A stretch of DNA of 64,000 nucleotides from Succinispira mobilis DSM 6222 (lineage in GTDB: Bacteria > Bacillota > Negativicutes > Acidaminococcales > Succinispiraceae): positions 430,351 to 494,350 of the forward strand of contig NZ_KB913028.1 in the NCBI RefSeq assembly GCF_000384135.1, written 5' to 3'. Numbering within the stretch: the first letter of the stretch is position 1; each line of letters begins with the position of its first letter. This document shows positions 52,010 through 60,095 of this stretch, piece after piece. Made by a program: the position numbers and the translations under genes. Under the pieces are notes generated by a model. It saw nothing but the letters and a program-made list of their open reading frames with translations. It was not told the origin of the DNA and did no database searches.

Positions 52010-53467
52010 ATGGAAAAAATGCGTGTACGTTTTGCCCCTAGTCCAACAGGACCATTTCATATTGGTGGAGCGCGTTCAGCACTCTTTAATTGGTTGTTGG
52101 CCAAAAAAACTGGTGGCGATTTTGTGTTACGAATTGAAGATACAGATCGAGAACGCTCTAGCCAAGAGTCGGAAGATAATATCAAAGCGGCTTTAAAATG
52201 GTTGGGCATGGACTGGAATGAAGGGATTGATGTAGGCGGTGCTTATGGCCCTTACAAACAAACTGAACGCTTAGAAACTTATCGACAATATGCGCAACAA
52301 TTAGTTGCGGCAGGCAAAGCTTATTATTGCTATTGTAGTGATGAGGAATTAGAGGCGCAACGCCAAGCGTTTACTGATAAGGGGGAAACTCCACGTTATG
52401 CGGGCGTTTGCAGCAATCTAACACCAGAGCAACAAGCAGAGTTAGCGGCTCAAGGTCGTAAACCAACGATTCGCTTTAAGGTGCCAGCTAATCAAGATAT
52501 CGTGATTGCCGACTTAGTACGTGGCAATGTTGTCTTTGAGTCTAATGGTATTGGTGATTTTGTAATTGTGAAATCCGATGGAATTCCTACCTATAATTTT
52601 GCGGTAGTTATCGATGATGCGTTAATGAAAATTACGCATGTAATTCGCGCTGAAGAACACCTATCTAATACGCCACGCCAAGTGTTAATATATCAAGCAT
52701 TACAATTACCTTTGCCAGTTTTTGGGCATATTTCTTTAATCTTAGGCAAAGATCGTACAAAAATGAGCAAACGTCACGGGGCGACTTCGGTAGATCAATA
52801 TCGTCAATTGGGCTATTTGCCACAAGCTTTGGTGAATTTCTTAGCGCTGTTAGGCTGGGCTCCAAGTGGCGAGCAAGAGTTGTTTAGTACAGCAGAATTG
52901 ATTCAAGAATTTTCGATGGAACATGTTGCCAAAAATCCTGCTGTTTTTGATGTAGATAAATTAAATTGGATTAACCAACAGTATATTCGGGCTTTAAATC
53001 CGGAGGAATATTGTACTTGGAGTATGCCTTATGTAATAGCTGCGGGCTATGCAACGGAACAAGAAAGTCCAGAACGTTTAGCCTGGCTTAAAAAAGTAAT
53101 TTTGATGTCACAAGAATATATAACTTATCTTAGCCAAGTGCCAGAACAAATTTCTATGTACTTTACGGATGAATTTGAATTTGAAAATGCCGAAGCACAA
53201 GCTGTGTTGCAAGAAGATACAGCGACGGCGGTGATAGAATTATTTTTAGAAAAACTACAAGCTGCGGAAACTTTGGAAGCGGCGGCGGTACAACAAGCTT
53301 TAAAAGCCACGGTAAAAGAAACTAAATTAGGCGGTAAAAAAGTATATATGCCAATTCGTGTGGCTTTAACAGGCAATATGCATGGGCCTGATTTAACCCA
53401 AATTATCCCTTTATTTGGCTTGAACAGAACAATTGAGCGCATAAATGGTAGCATGAAAAAAATATAA
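52010..53467 (+). CDS. gltX: Glutamate--tRNA ligase
   Basis: GltX charges tRNA-Glu. The 485-residue class I synthetase has the HIGH-type motif FAPSPTGPFHIGGARSAL at the N-terminus, the zinc site region YCYCSDEE near 104-112, KMSKRHG near 249 and a helical anticodon domain at the C-terminus. AGGAGG precedes the start. cysS follows by 18 bp, the usual Firmicutes order. Confidence 0.96.
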   Translation: MEKMRVRFAPSPTGPFHIGGARSALFNWLLAKKTGGDFVLRIEDTDRERSSQESEDNIKAALKWLGMDWNEGIDVGGAYGPYKQTERLETYRQYAQQLVAAGKAYYCYCSDEELEAQRQAFTDKGETPRYAGVCSNLTPEQQAELAAQGRKPTIRFKVPANQDIVIADLVRGNVVFESNGIGDFVIVKSDGIPTYNFAVVIDDALMKITHVIRAEEHLSNTPRQVLIYQALQLPLPVFGHISLILGKDRTKMSKRHGATSVDQYRQLGYLPQALVNFLALLGWAPSGEQELFSTAELIQEFSMEHVAKNPAVFDVDKLNWINQQYIRALNPEEYCTWSMPYVIAAGYATEQESPERLAWLKKVILMSQEYITYLSQVPEQISMYFTDEFEFENAEAQAVLQEDTATAVIELFLEKLQAAETLEAAAVQQALKATVKETKLGGKKVYMPIRVALTGNMHGPDLTQIIPLFGLNRTIERINGSMKKI

Positions 53468-53485
53468 GCTTTCGGAGGTGCTTTG

Positions 53486-54925
53486 ATGGCGTTAAAAGTA
53501 TATAATACCTTGAGTAAACAAAAAGAAGTTTTTGAGAGTGTTCAACCAGGCAAGGTAAATATGTATGTTTGTGGAGTTACTCCTTATAATCATCCGCATA
53601 TTGGTAATGCTCGCCCCTTTGTTACTTGGGATGTATTTCGCAGATATTTAGAATTTTTGGGCTATGATGTTACGCACGTACAAAATTTTACCGATGTTGA
53701 TGATAAAATAATTAATAAAGCTAATGAACAAAAAAGTAGCTGGGATAAAGTATCGGGTGAATATATTCAAGCTTATTTTGAAGTTATGGATAAATTAAAT
53801 GTAAAACGGGCTCATGTTTATCCTAAGGTATCTACGCATATGCAAGAAATAATTGCTATGGTAGCTACCTTAATCGAAAAAGGTTTTGCCTATGAACTTG
53901 AGGGTGATGTATATTTTAAGGTAGAAGCTTTTGCGGATTATGGTAAACTTAGTGGTCGCAGCTTAGAAGATATGCAAGCGGGAGCGCGGGTTGATGTTGA
54001 TACGCGCAAACAAAACCCGATGGATTTTGCGCTGTGGAAAAGTGCTAAGCCTGGCGAACCATCTTGGTCTAGCCCTTGGGGAGCTGGTCGACCTGGTTGG
54101 CATATTGAATGTTCCGCAATGTCCACAAAATATTTTGGTGGTAGCTTTGATTTTCATGGCGGGGGTAGTGATTTGATTTTCCCACATCATGAAAATGAGA
54201 TTGCACAATCCGAGGCTTGTACCGGTTGTGTGCCGTTTGTGAAATATTGGTTACATAACGGTTTTATAACAGTAAATGAAGAAAAAATGTCTAAGTCCTT
54301 AGGTAATTTCTTTTTAGTGCTTGATATTTTGCAACATTACCGTCCGGAAGTAGTGCGTTTCTTTATTTTGTCTACGCATTATCGTAGCCCGCTAGATTTT
54401 AGTGATGCCCGCTTGACAGAAAGCACTAAAAGTTTAGAACGGTTGGAAATCGCGCAAGGCAATTTGCTGGAGTTACAAACTTTAACTGGAGATTTCTTAA
54501 GCACTGAGGCACTGACTTATGAAAAAATTACCGCGGAATTGCGCCGTGAATTTTTAGCGGCCATGGATGATGATTTTAATACGGCTTTGGCAATTAGCCA
54601 TTTGTTTGCTTTAGCGCGAGAAATTAATAAATACAAGCAAGAAGTTGAGAATGGGAAGCCGGTTGATGGTAAAGTGGTAGATCTATTGGCTAAAACTTGG
54701 CAACTCATGACAAGTATTATTGGGGTGTTAGAACACAACACTACGACTGTAGCCACTGAAGAACAAGATGCTTTAGGTAAATTAGTAGAAAAAATGATTG
54801 CTTGCCGGGCTCAAGCAAAATTAGAGAAAAACTATGCACAGGCAGATGCTATTCGTGATACCTTGCAGGCCGCAGGCGTTATTTTGGAAGATACTCGTCA
54901 AGGAGTACGGTGGAAAAAAGCGTGA
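53486..54925 (+). CDS. cysS: Cysteine--tRNA ligase
   Basis: CysS charges tRNA-Cys. The 479-residue enzyme has VCGVTPYNHPHIGNARPFV near 25, the zinc ligands Cys28, WHIECSAMS and HHENEIAQSEAC, and KMSKSLGNF near 268. ATG 53486 follows GGAGGTGC; a TTG one codon earlier is less likely. Its stop overlaps the GTG start of mrnC by 16 bases. Confidence 0.96.
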   Translation: MALKVYNTLSKQKEVFESVQPGKVNMYVCGVTPYNHPHIGNARPFVTWDVFRRYLEFLGYDVTHVQNFTDVDDKIINKANEQKSSWDKVSGEYIQAYFEVMDKLNVKRAHVYPKVSTHMQEIIAMVATLIEKGFAYELEGDVYFKVEAFADYGKLSGRSLEDMQAGARVDVDTRKQNPMDFALWKSAKPGEPSWSSPWGAGRPGWHIECSAMSTKYFGGSFDFHGGGSDLIFPHHENEIAQSEACTGCVPFVKYWLHNGFITVNEEKMSKSLGNFFLVLDILQHYRPEVVRFFILSTHYRSPLDFSDARLTESTKSLERLEIAQGNLLELQTLTGDFLSTEALTYEKITAELRREFLAAMDDDFNTALAISHLFALAREINKYKQEVENGKPVDGKVVDLLAKTWQLMTSIIGVLEHNTTTVATEEQDALGKLVEKMIACRAQAKLEKNYAQADAIRDTLQAAGVILEDTRQGVRWKKA

Positions 54926-55407
54926 AATTCGAACAATATAAAACTTTAAAACAGCAACTACTTACAACTATGGATTTACCACAAGTGGCTGCAGAACAAC
55001 AAATTGCGACGATGCATCCTTTAGTGTTGGCGTATATTGGTGATGCTGTTTTTGCGTTGTATGTAAGGTTGCGGTTACTCGAAAGAGAAAAAAACAAGGT
55101 ACGGGTTTTGCATGACGTAGGTGCTAAGATGGTTTCGGCCGTAATGCAATCACATGCTTTTGATAAACTCGCAGAAACGCTTACGGAGACCGAACAGGCT
55201 ATAGCTAGAAGGGGTCGCAATGCCAAATCTACTGTGCCTAAAAGCGCCTCAGTGCGTGAGTATCGCCAAAGTACAGCGTTGGAAGCATTGTTTGGCTACT
55301 TGTTTTTGCAAGCTGAGTATGAACGCTTAGACGAATTATTTGCACAAGTGTTTAGCGCAATTGCTGAAAAAATGGTTGCCGACGAACAAGAAAAAAATAA
55401 GAAATAA
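54910..55407 (+). CDS. mrnC: Mini-ribonuclease III
   Basis: MrnC matures 23S rRNA ends without a double-stranded RNA-binding domain. The 165-residue protein has the RNase III core with HPLVLAYIGDAVFALYVR near 36 and STALEALFGYLFL near 122, holding the acidic metal site. The GTG start lies within cysS, so it depends on translational coupling. It is closed by a terminator. Confidence 0.92.
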   Translation: MEKSVKFEQYKTLKQQLLTTMDLPQVAAEQQIATMHPLVLAYIGDAVFALYVRLRLLEREKNKVRVLHDVGAKMVSAVMQSHAFDKLAETLTETEQAIARRGRNAKSTVPKSASVREYRQSTALEALFGYLFLQAEYERLDELFAQVFSAIAEKMVADEQEKNKK

Positions 55408-55418
55408 GAAATAAGAAG

Positions 55419-55463
55419 AATACTCGTTGTATATGCACGGCATTATAGAACGAGTATTTTTTT
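55419..55463 (+). terminator. Intrinsic terminator after mrnC
   Basis: AATACTCGTT pairs with AACGAGTATT, then TTTTTT. Confidence 0.85.
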
Positions 55464-55479
55464 AGGAAACGGTAGCTGT

Positions 55480-55507
55480 TTGCAGAATTGTGCGGCTGTT
55501 ATATAAT
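55480..55507 (+). promoter_or_regulatory. Sigma-A promoter of thyX
   Basis: TTGCAG (55480-55485), a 16-base spacer, consensus TATAAT (55502-55507), 49 bp before the start codon. Confidence 0.75.
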
Positions 55508-55555
55508 AGATAGCGGTGATTGTGTTTTACGATAATACCTAACGGAGGTAAATTC

Positions 55556-56887
55556 ATGAAAATAGAAAACTTTGAGGCAACTGGTTTAGAAAAACTAGCT
55601 AAATGGTTGCAAGCTAATAACATCAACAGCTTAAGTGAGCCTGATTTAAGAGAACTACTGAAAACAGTTAATATATCTTTTGTAATGGAAGAATTGAATC
55701 GTTTGCAAAGTACTTTGGTTTGCGAGTTGAAAGACTCCTATGTACAGCAAAGCCAGCGTTATGTTACCGTGACAGACCAAGGCTACGTATTGCCACAGTT
55801 AGAAGCAACAGATCGCCTTAATGCGGAAAATTTAATTAAAAGAACTTTGGCTTTATATCAACAGATGTCACAAATGAAACAGGGAGAATTTAAAGGACGC
55901 CCTAAACTAGAGAATTATGAATATGGTATTCCAATTGAAGATGCACGATATATTTTGCCCTTGGCGGTAAAAACTAATGTTTGTGTAGCTTTGGCTGGCG
56001 ATAAATTGATAGATTTCGTGAATTTACTAAATAAACCTGATTATCGGTTAATTTTTGCGGATTTGTTAGGGCAATTACTCAAGCTTTTGCCCTCTAGTAT
56101 TGCGGAATTAGTGCAGCAACATTATCAACAAGTTGATAATAATTTAGTGGGCCAATATTATGCGGCTTATTTGCAGTTGCTTAGCCCAGAAAACAATTTA
56201 ATATTGTTGGAGACCTTTTCTGATCTTGATATGAAGGTTGGTTTTGGAGCTTTAACTAGTACAATGCAACAGCCACCGAGTGCAGCTATTACTAGATGGG
56301 GTGCGGAAGCTCCGCAGAAAGCTCAAGGTGTAGTTGAGCGAGTTTTAAGTTATGGTCATGATAGCATTGCTGAACAAGCGCGAGTTACTGTAGGAATGAT
56401 GTGTAGCTTGGTTACTTACCATCAGCAACTACGACACCGTTTAACTGCGAATTATCGGGAACCGTTAGAAAGTTTAGTAACAGATTTACAACGCGCCGTA
56501 AAAATACCGTCAACAATTGCAACTTCGCCTTTTGCCGAGGAATTTTTGCAATTAGTGGCCGAAATAAAAACTTTTAGAGCTCAGCTTCTGCAAAAATATG
56601 ATAAGGCAACGGCACTGTTTTTCTTGCTTAATTGTGAACAACTGAAAATAGTGATGTCTACCAACGCACGGGCGGATATTTCAATGTTGGCGGATCGAAC
56701 TTGTCGGAATGCGCAGTGGGAAATTAGAGAATTGGCTATAAAAAAATTAATTTGTTTGCGGAAACTGTCGCCAGTTTTGTACGAAAAAGCTTTGCCTAGT
56801 TGTGTTTGGGGAAAATGTCGTGAAGGTAAGCTAACTTGTGGGCAGCAACTTCAGGTTAGGGAACAATTTAGTAAATTATTAGACTGA
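55556..56887 (+). CDS. thyX: FAD-dependent thymidylate synthase, two-module form
   Basis: ThyX makes dTMP using FAD. At 443 residues it is about twice the usual ThyX (200-250) and has two ThyX-like halves. The first (about 50-170) keeps SQRYV (66-70) and IEDARYILPLAVKTN but its RHR place reads CEL. The second (about 240-405) keeps YGHDSIAEQARVTVG, QLRHRL (Arg293-His294-Arg295) and NAQWEIREL, but lacks the Ser-x-Arg-Tyr part (ANYREP). The halves thus carry complementary parts of the RHRxxSxNExSxRY motif. Whether it is active in this form is inference. ATG 55556 has GGAGG upstream. Confidence 0.85.
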   Translation: MKIENFEATGLEKLAKWLQANNINSLSEPDLRELLKTVNISFVMEELNRLQSTLVCELKDSYVQQSQRYVTVTDQGYVLPQLEATDRLNAENLIKRTLALYQQMSQMKQGEFKGRPKLENYEYGIPIEDARYILPLAVKTNVCVALAGDKLIDFVNLLNKPDYRLIFADLLGQLLKLLPSSIAELVQQHYQQVDNNLVGQYYAAYLQLLSPENNLILLETFSDLDMKVGFGALTSTMQQPPSAAITRWGAEAPQKAQGVVERVLSYGHDSIAEQARVTVGMMCSLVTYHQQLRHRLTANYREPLESLVTDLQRAVKIPSTIATSPFAEEFLQLVAEIKTFRAQLLQKYDKATALFFLLNCEQLKIVMSTNARADISMLADRTCRNAQWEIRELAIKKLICLRKLSPVLYEKALPSCVWGKCREGKLTCGQQLQVREQFSKLLD

Positions 56888-56915
56888 TAAATTTTACAAA
56901 TAGGGAAGTGAAAAG

Positions 56916-57659
56916 ATGAGTGAGTTTTTGGCTGGTCGTAACGCCGTATTAGAAGCTTTAAAAAGCGAACGTAGCATTAATAAATTGTTTGTCCAACAAG
57001 GGCAAAGTACTGGGAGTATTCGAGAACTGATTGCTTTAGCGCGGGATAAAAAAGTAATGATTGAAGAAGTGAGTGCTAGTAAACTCAATGCTTTAGTGAA
57101 AGATGTCAAACATCAAGGGGTAGTAGCGACAGTTGCGCCAGTAAATTATGCAGAGTTAGAAGATGTTTTAGCGTTAGCGAAAGCGAAAAACCAAGCGCCG
57201 TTTTTGATTTTGCTAGATGAGTTACAAGATCCCCAAAATGTTGGGGCGATTTTACGGACAGCCAATATTGCGGGTGCGCATGGGGTATTAATTACTAAAC
57301 GGCGGAGTTGTCCTTTGACAGGCACAGTGGCTAAAATTTCCGCTGGGGCAATTGAGCATACACCAGTGGTACAGATTGGCAATGTGGCTCAAACTTTAGA
57401 GCAATTGCAAAAACAGGGTTTGTGGGTAGTTGGCGCTGATATGGATGGAGCAGCAGATTATTTTGCTAGTGATCTTACGGGCCCGATTGTTCTGGTTATT
57501 GGGGGCGAAGGTAAAGGGTTAGGTCGGTTAGTTAAAGAAAAATGTGATATCTTAGTGAAAATTCCAATGTTCGGTCAAATTACTTCTTTAAATGCCTCGG
57601 TAGCTTGCGGAATTTTGGCCTTTGATATTGTTCGACAACGCCTTTTGGCTAATAAGTAG
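56916..57659 (+). CDS. rlmB: 23S rRNA (guanosine-2'-O-)-methyltransferase RlmB
   Basis: The 247-residue SpoU-family methyltransferase has the L30e-like N-domain (LAGRNAVLEALKS) and the knotted SPOUT domain with LLDELQDPQNVGAILRTAN near 97, GGEGKGLGRLVKEKCD near 195 and the end motif SLNASVACGILAFDIVRQR. It methylates G2251 in E. coli numbering. It lies 6 bp upstream of the NYN gene. Confidence 0.93.
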   Translation: MSEFLAGRNAVLEALKSERSINKLFVQQGQSTGSIRELIALARDKKVMIEEVSASKLNALVKDVKHQGVVATVAPVNYAELEDVLALAKAKNQAPFLILLDELQDPQNVGAILRTANIAGAHGVLITKRRSCPLTGTVAKISAGAIEHTPVVQIGNVAQTLEQLQKQGLWVVGADMDGAADYFASDLTGPIVLVIGGEGKGLGRLVKEKCDILVKIPMFGQITSLNASVACGILAFDIVRQRLLANK

Positions 57660-57665
57660 GGTGTA

Positions 57666-58196
57666 ATGTTAGGAGCGGAGTACTTGTTTATTGATGGTTA
57701 TAACGTCATCAATAGCTGGAAACAATTACAAGAGTTGCAAATTAAAAGCTTAGAGCATGCGCGGGAAAAATTAATTACAATGATGGCGAGTTATGTTTCG
57801 TTTAAGGGTTTTAAATCGACTATAGTTTTTGATGGTCAAGGGATAGTGTTACCTGGAGTAGCGCCAGTGCAAAAAATAAGTCAACAGCTACAAGTTGCAT
57901 TTACGCAAGATGGTTTAACAGCGGATTCCTATATTGAAAAAGAGGTCTATGAGCTTTTGAAGTTGAAAAAAGTTGTGTTTGTAGTAACCAATGATTGGGC
58001 GGAGCAACAGAATATTTTAGGAAGTGGTGCTTTTCGATTTTCCGTGCGAGAACTTAAAGAAGATTATGCGCGCGCTCAACTAGATATTAAACAACGAGCG
58101 TCTGGTAAACATGGTTTAGCGCGGAATGAACTAGCGGGACGGATTAACAGTGGTGTACTTGCGAAACTAGAACAAATGCGTCGTGATAAGAACTAG
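57666..58196 (+). CDS. NYN domain protein (YacP-like)
   Basis: This 176-residue protein has the NYN nuclease core: EYLFIDGYNVINSW near the start, TIVFDG near 56, and FVVTNDWAEQQ near 100. YacP-type proteins are predicted ribonucleases, called Rae1 in Bacillus where it cleaves mRNA on the ribosome. It is between rlmB and sigH as in other Firmicutes. The ATG lies 6 bp after rlmB with a weak ribosome site. Confidence 0.85.
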   Translation: MLGAEYLFIDGYNVINSWKQLQELQIKSLEHAREKLITMMASYVSFKGFKSTIVFDGQGIVLPGVAPVQKISQQLQVAFTQDGLTADSYIEKEVYELLKLKKVVFVVTNDWAEQQNILGSGAFRFSVRELKEDYARAQLDIKQRASGKHGLARNELAGRINSGVLAKLEQMRRDKN

Positions 58197-58206
58197 GAAA
58201 TAAGAC

Positions 58207-58235
58207 TTGTAATAACTAAGGCGCTATTATATAAT
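58207..58235 (+). promoter_or_regulatory. Sigma-A promoter of sigH
   Basis: TTGTAA (58207-58212), a 17-base spacer, consensus TATAAT (58230-58235), 46 bp before the start. Confidence 0.8.
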
Positions 58236-58280
58236 CTAGTAACAAGATAAAGAATGTCGGGTTTGGTTGGAGGCGATCTA

Positions 58281-58994
58281 ATGCAAAATGAATTTCAACG
58301 AGAAAGTTTTGCTAGCTTTGAAGATATGACAGACGAGGAAATTGTCTTAGATGCAAGGCTAAATGATAATATAATTGCCCAAGAGTACCTACTGAGCAAA
58401 TATAAAAATTTTGTGCGGGCTAAAGCACGAAGTTATTTTTTAATTGGTGCAGAAAAAGAAGATATTGTGCAAGAAGGCATGATTGGTTTATATAAAGCAA
58501 TTCGAGATTTTAAAAGCGAAAAGCTATCTTCTTTTCGGGCTTTTGCGGAACTTTGTGTAACGCGTCAGATAATTACAGCGGTTAAAACGGCGACTCGTCA
58601 AAAACATATTCCGTTAAATTCATATATTTCTCTGAATAAGCCAATCTATGAAGAAGAATCAGATCGGACTTTGATGGACGTGGTAACAAATACACGCGAA
58701 TCAGATCCAGAGGAAATTTTAATTAATCAGGAAGATTTTTTAGATATCGAAGATAAGATGAATCAGGTTTTGAGTGATTTAGAGTGGCAAGTATTAATTA
58801 GTTATTTAGATGGCAAATCGTATCAAGAAATCTCTTTGGAGCTTAATCGACATGCAAAATCGATTGATAATGCTTTGCAACGTGTGAAAAAGAAAATTGA
58901 GAAATTTGTAGTTGGACAAGATAGTGCGAATAAATTAGATTTGCATGGTGCTTGTAAGGGTATTGTAGGTATGAAGAAAAAAGCTAGCGGTTAA
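58281..58994 (+). CDS. sigH: RNA polymerase sigma factor SigH
   Basis: This 237-residue sigma-70 factor of the SigH type has region 2 (YKNFVRAKARSYFLIGAEKE, DIVQEGMIGLYKAIRDF) and region 4 near 170-220 (DLEWQVLISYLDGKSYQEIS, KSIDNALQRVKKKI). SigH drives post-exponential genes in Bacillus. ATG 58281 has GGAGG; an earlier ATG at 58254 has no ribosome site. The C-terminal 20 residues (LDLHGACKGIVGMKKKAS) extend beyond region 4. A terminator follows. Confidence 0.92.
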   Translation: MQNEFQRESFASFEDMTDEEIVLDARLNDNIIAQEYLLSKYKNFVRAKARSYFLIGAEKEDIVQEGMIGLYKAIRDFKSEKLSSFRAFAELCVTRQIITAVKTATRQKHIPLNSYISLNKPIYEEESDRTLMDVVTNTRESDPEEILINQEDFLDIEDKMNQVLSDLEWQVLISYLDGKSYQEISLELNRHAKSIDNALQRVKKKIEKFVVGQDSANKLDLHGACKGIVGMKKKASG

Positions 58995-59005
58995 AAAAAT
59001 AATAG

Positions 59006-59047
59006 AAATGCGAAGATGGCAAATTTGGCTGTTTTCGCATTTTTTTT
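59006..59047 (+). terminator. Intrinsic terminator after sigH
   Basis: AAATGCGAA pairs with TTCGCATTT across an 18-base loop with a small inner stem, then a long T-run. Confidence 0.85.
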
Positions 59048-59081
59048 GTTGCAGCCTATAGGTTTGAAAAATAAGTTATAA

Positions 59082-59240
59082 TCAGTTAGACAGTCCCGCG
59101 AAAGAGAAGAACGAATTTCTGAGAAATATATTCAAAAAATAAAAAAAGAAATGTTGGGTCCGCTAGAGTATGGTTTGGATATTTTTGGAGGAAAGTGGAA
59201 GTCGCGGTTTTGCTTAAGCCTGCAGACACATCTTTGGTGA
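59082..59240 (+). pseudogene. Remnant of an HxlR-family transcription regulator
   Basis: In one frame, ATG 59151 opens MLGPLEYGLDIFGGKWKSRF, which is a close match to the HxlR signature (CP-x-EY-x-LD-x-x-GGKWK). The frame stops at TGA 59238-59240; past it, the same frame reads NLRLNELL, like the RFNELRR element, then another stop. The frame is open upstream to 59082. I read this as a decayed gene broken by stop codons. HxlR proteins are aldehyde or redox-responsive repressors. A short functional peptide is unlikely. Confidence 0.6.
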
Positions 59241-59310
59241 AAAGCTTGTAATTTACGCTTAAATGAATTATTATAAGCAAAGTGTGTTAATATTCCCGAG
59301 ATTTATAATT

Positions 59311-59341
59311 AAACAAGGCGTTTGGTGGAAACGCCTTGTTT
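59311..59341. repeat. Perfect 13-bp hairpin, possible terminator
   Basis: AAACAAGGCGTTT and AAACGCCTTGTTT with a GGTGG loop. T-runs on both sides are short, so terminator activity is uncertain. Confidence 0.55.
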
Positions 59342-59421
59342 AAATTAAGTATATGAACTAAGTGCTTAGGTAATTAAAAATTTATTCTTGCTTTTTGGTT
59401 TAAACAAAGGTGACTATTTAT

Positions 59422-59465
59422 AACTGGATTAAGCGGTTTTATTGCTTAATCCAGTTTGCGTTTTA
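59422..59465 (+). terminator. Perfect 13-bp hairpin, likely terminator
   Basis: AACTGGATTAAGC (59422-59434) and GCTTAATCCAGTT (59444-59456) with a 9-base loop, followed by TGCGTTTT. Confidence 0.6.
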
Positions 59466-59613
59466 GTGCAAATTATTAGCACAGCGCCTTTAGGGTGGAA
59501 AATATTTTGTAGTTAATTTTGAAAAATTAAAAGGAGTTTTAACACTATCGTCGAATTACTTAATTAAATAACTAAGGCTGTAAAGCTGAAATTTAAGTAA
59601 GGGGATGAGTGCA

Positions 59614-60081
59614 ATGGCTAATTTAAAAGAAGATTTAGTGTCATGTGTAAAACAACTATCTGGTGTAAAAGAAAAGCTTGTGATAGTAACTGGTAAACCA
59701 GGCAGTGGCAAAAGTCAAGTATTGCGTGATTTAGCAGGAACTCAGCGGTGGCGGTATGTAGATTGTCGTGATTTGGTAAGCGTACATGATTTATACGGTG
59801 TATTACCGACTGAGAAAAATGCTAAAGCTGTAGAAGCAATGCAAAGTATTTTAAATAATTATAATGCTGATGTTTTAATGTTAGACCGAATCCAAACCTT
59901 ATTTAACCCAGAATTAGGAATTGATGCTTTACAAGTAATTAAAAAAGTCAGTGAAGAAAAACCGTTGATTGTTGCTTGGCCAGGATATTATGAAAACGAA
60001 CAATTGAATTTTAAAAAGGAACATAGTAATCAAATAATAAGTTATAATGTGCAGGGAGTGCAAACATTCTCTTTGGACTAG
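59614..60081 (+). CDS. brxF: Orphan BrxF-like P-loop protein
   Basis: The 155-residue protein has Walker A GKPGSGKS (27-34), a Walker-B-like NADVLMLDRIQTLFNPEL near 90-107, and IVAWPGYYENEQLNF near 125-139. This matches the BrxF family of type 3 BREX phage-defence systems as I recall it. BrxF is normally encoded with brxC, pglZ and pglX genes; none is in the window. It could act in regulation or be a remnant or a related core protein. ATG 59614 has AAGGGG 9 bases upstream, better than ATG 59605. pfkA follows 14 bp after the stop. Confidence 0.65.
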   Translation: MANLKEDLVSCVKQLSGVKEKLVIVTGKPGSGKSQVLRDLAGTQRWRYVDCRDLVSVHDLYGVLPTEKNAKAVEAMQSILNNYNADVLMLDRIQTLFNPELGIDALQVIKKVSEEKPLIVAWPGYYENEQLNFKKEHSNQIISYNVQGVQTFSLD

Positions 60082-60095
60082 AAATGAGGGATAAA

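Larger units (their letters stand above)
59241..59613. other. Intergenic stretch with two perfect hairpins upstream of brxF
   Basis: About 370 bases without a gene beyond the HxlR remnant tail. It holds two long perfect hairpins given separately. No promoter was clear for the gene that follows. Confidence 0.45.

Noticed and set aside
59086-59280. A 64-codon minus-strand ORF
   Set aside because: No ribosome site or family resemblance, and it runs against the HxlR remnant, which has a clear signature.
59089-59345. A possible 6S-like or other housekeeping RNA between the TATAAT at 59077 and the hairpin at 59311
   Set aside because: No -35 element, no recognisable conserved core, and the region reads better as a decayed HxlR gene.
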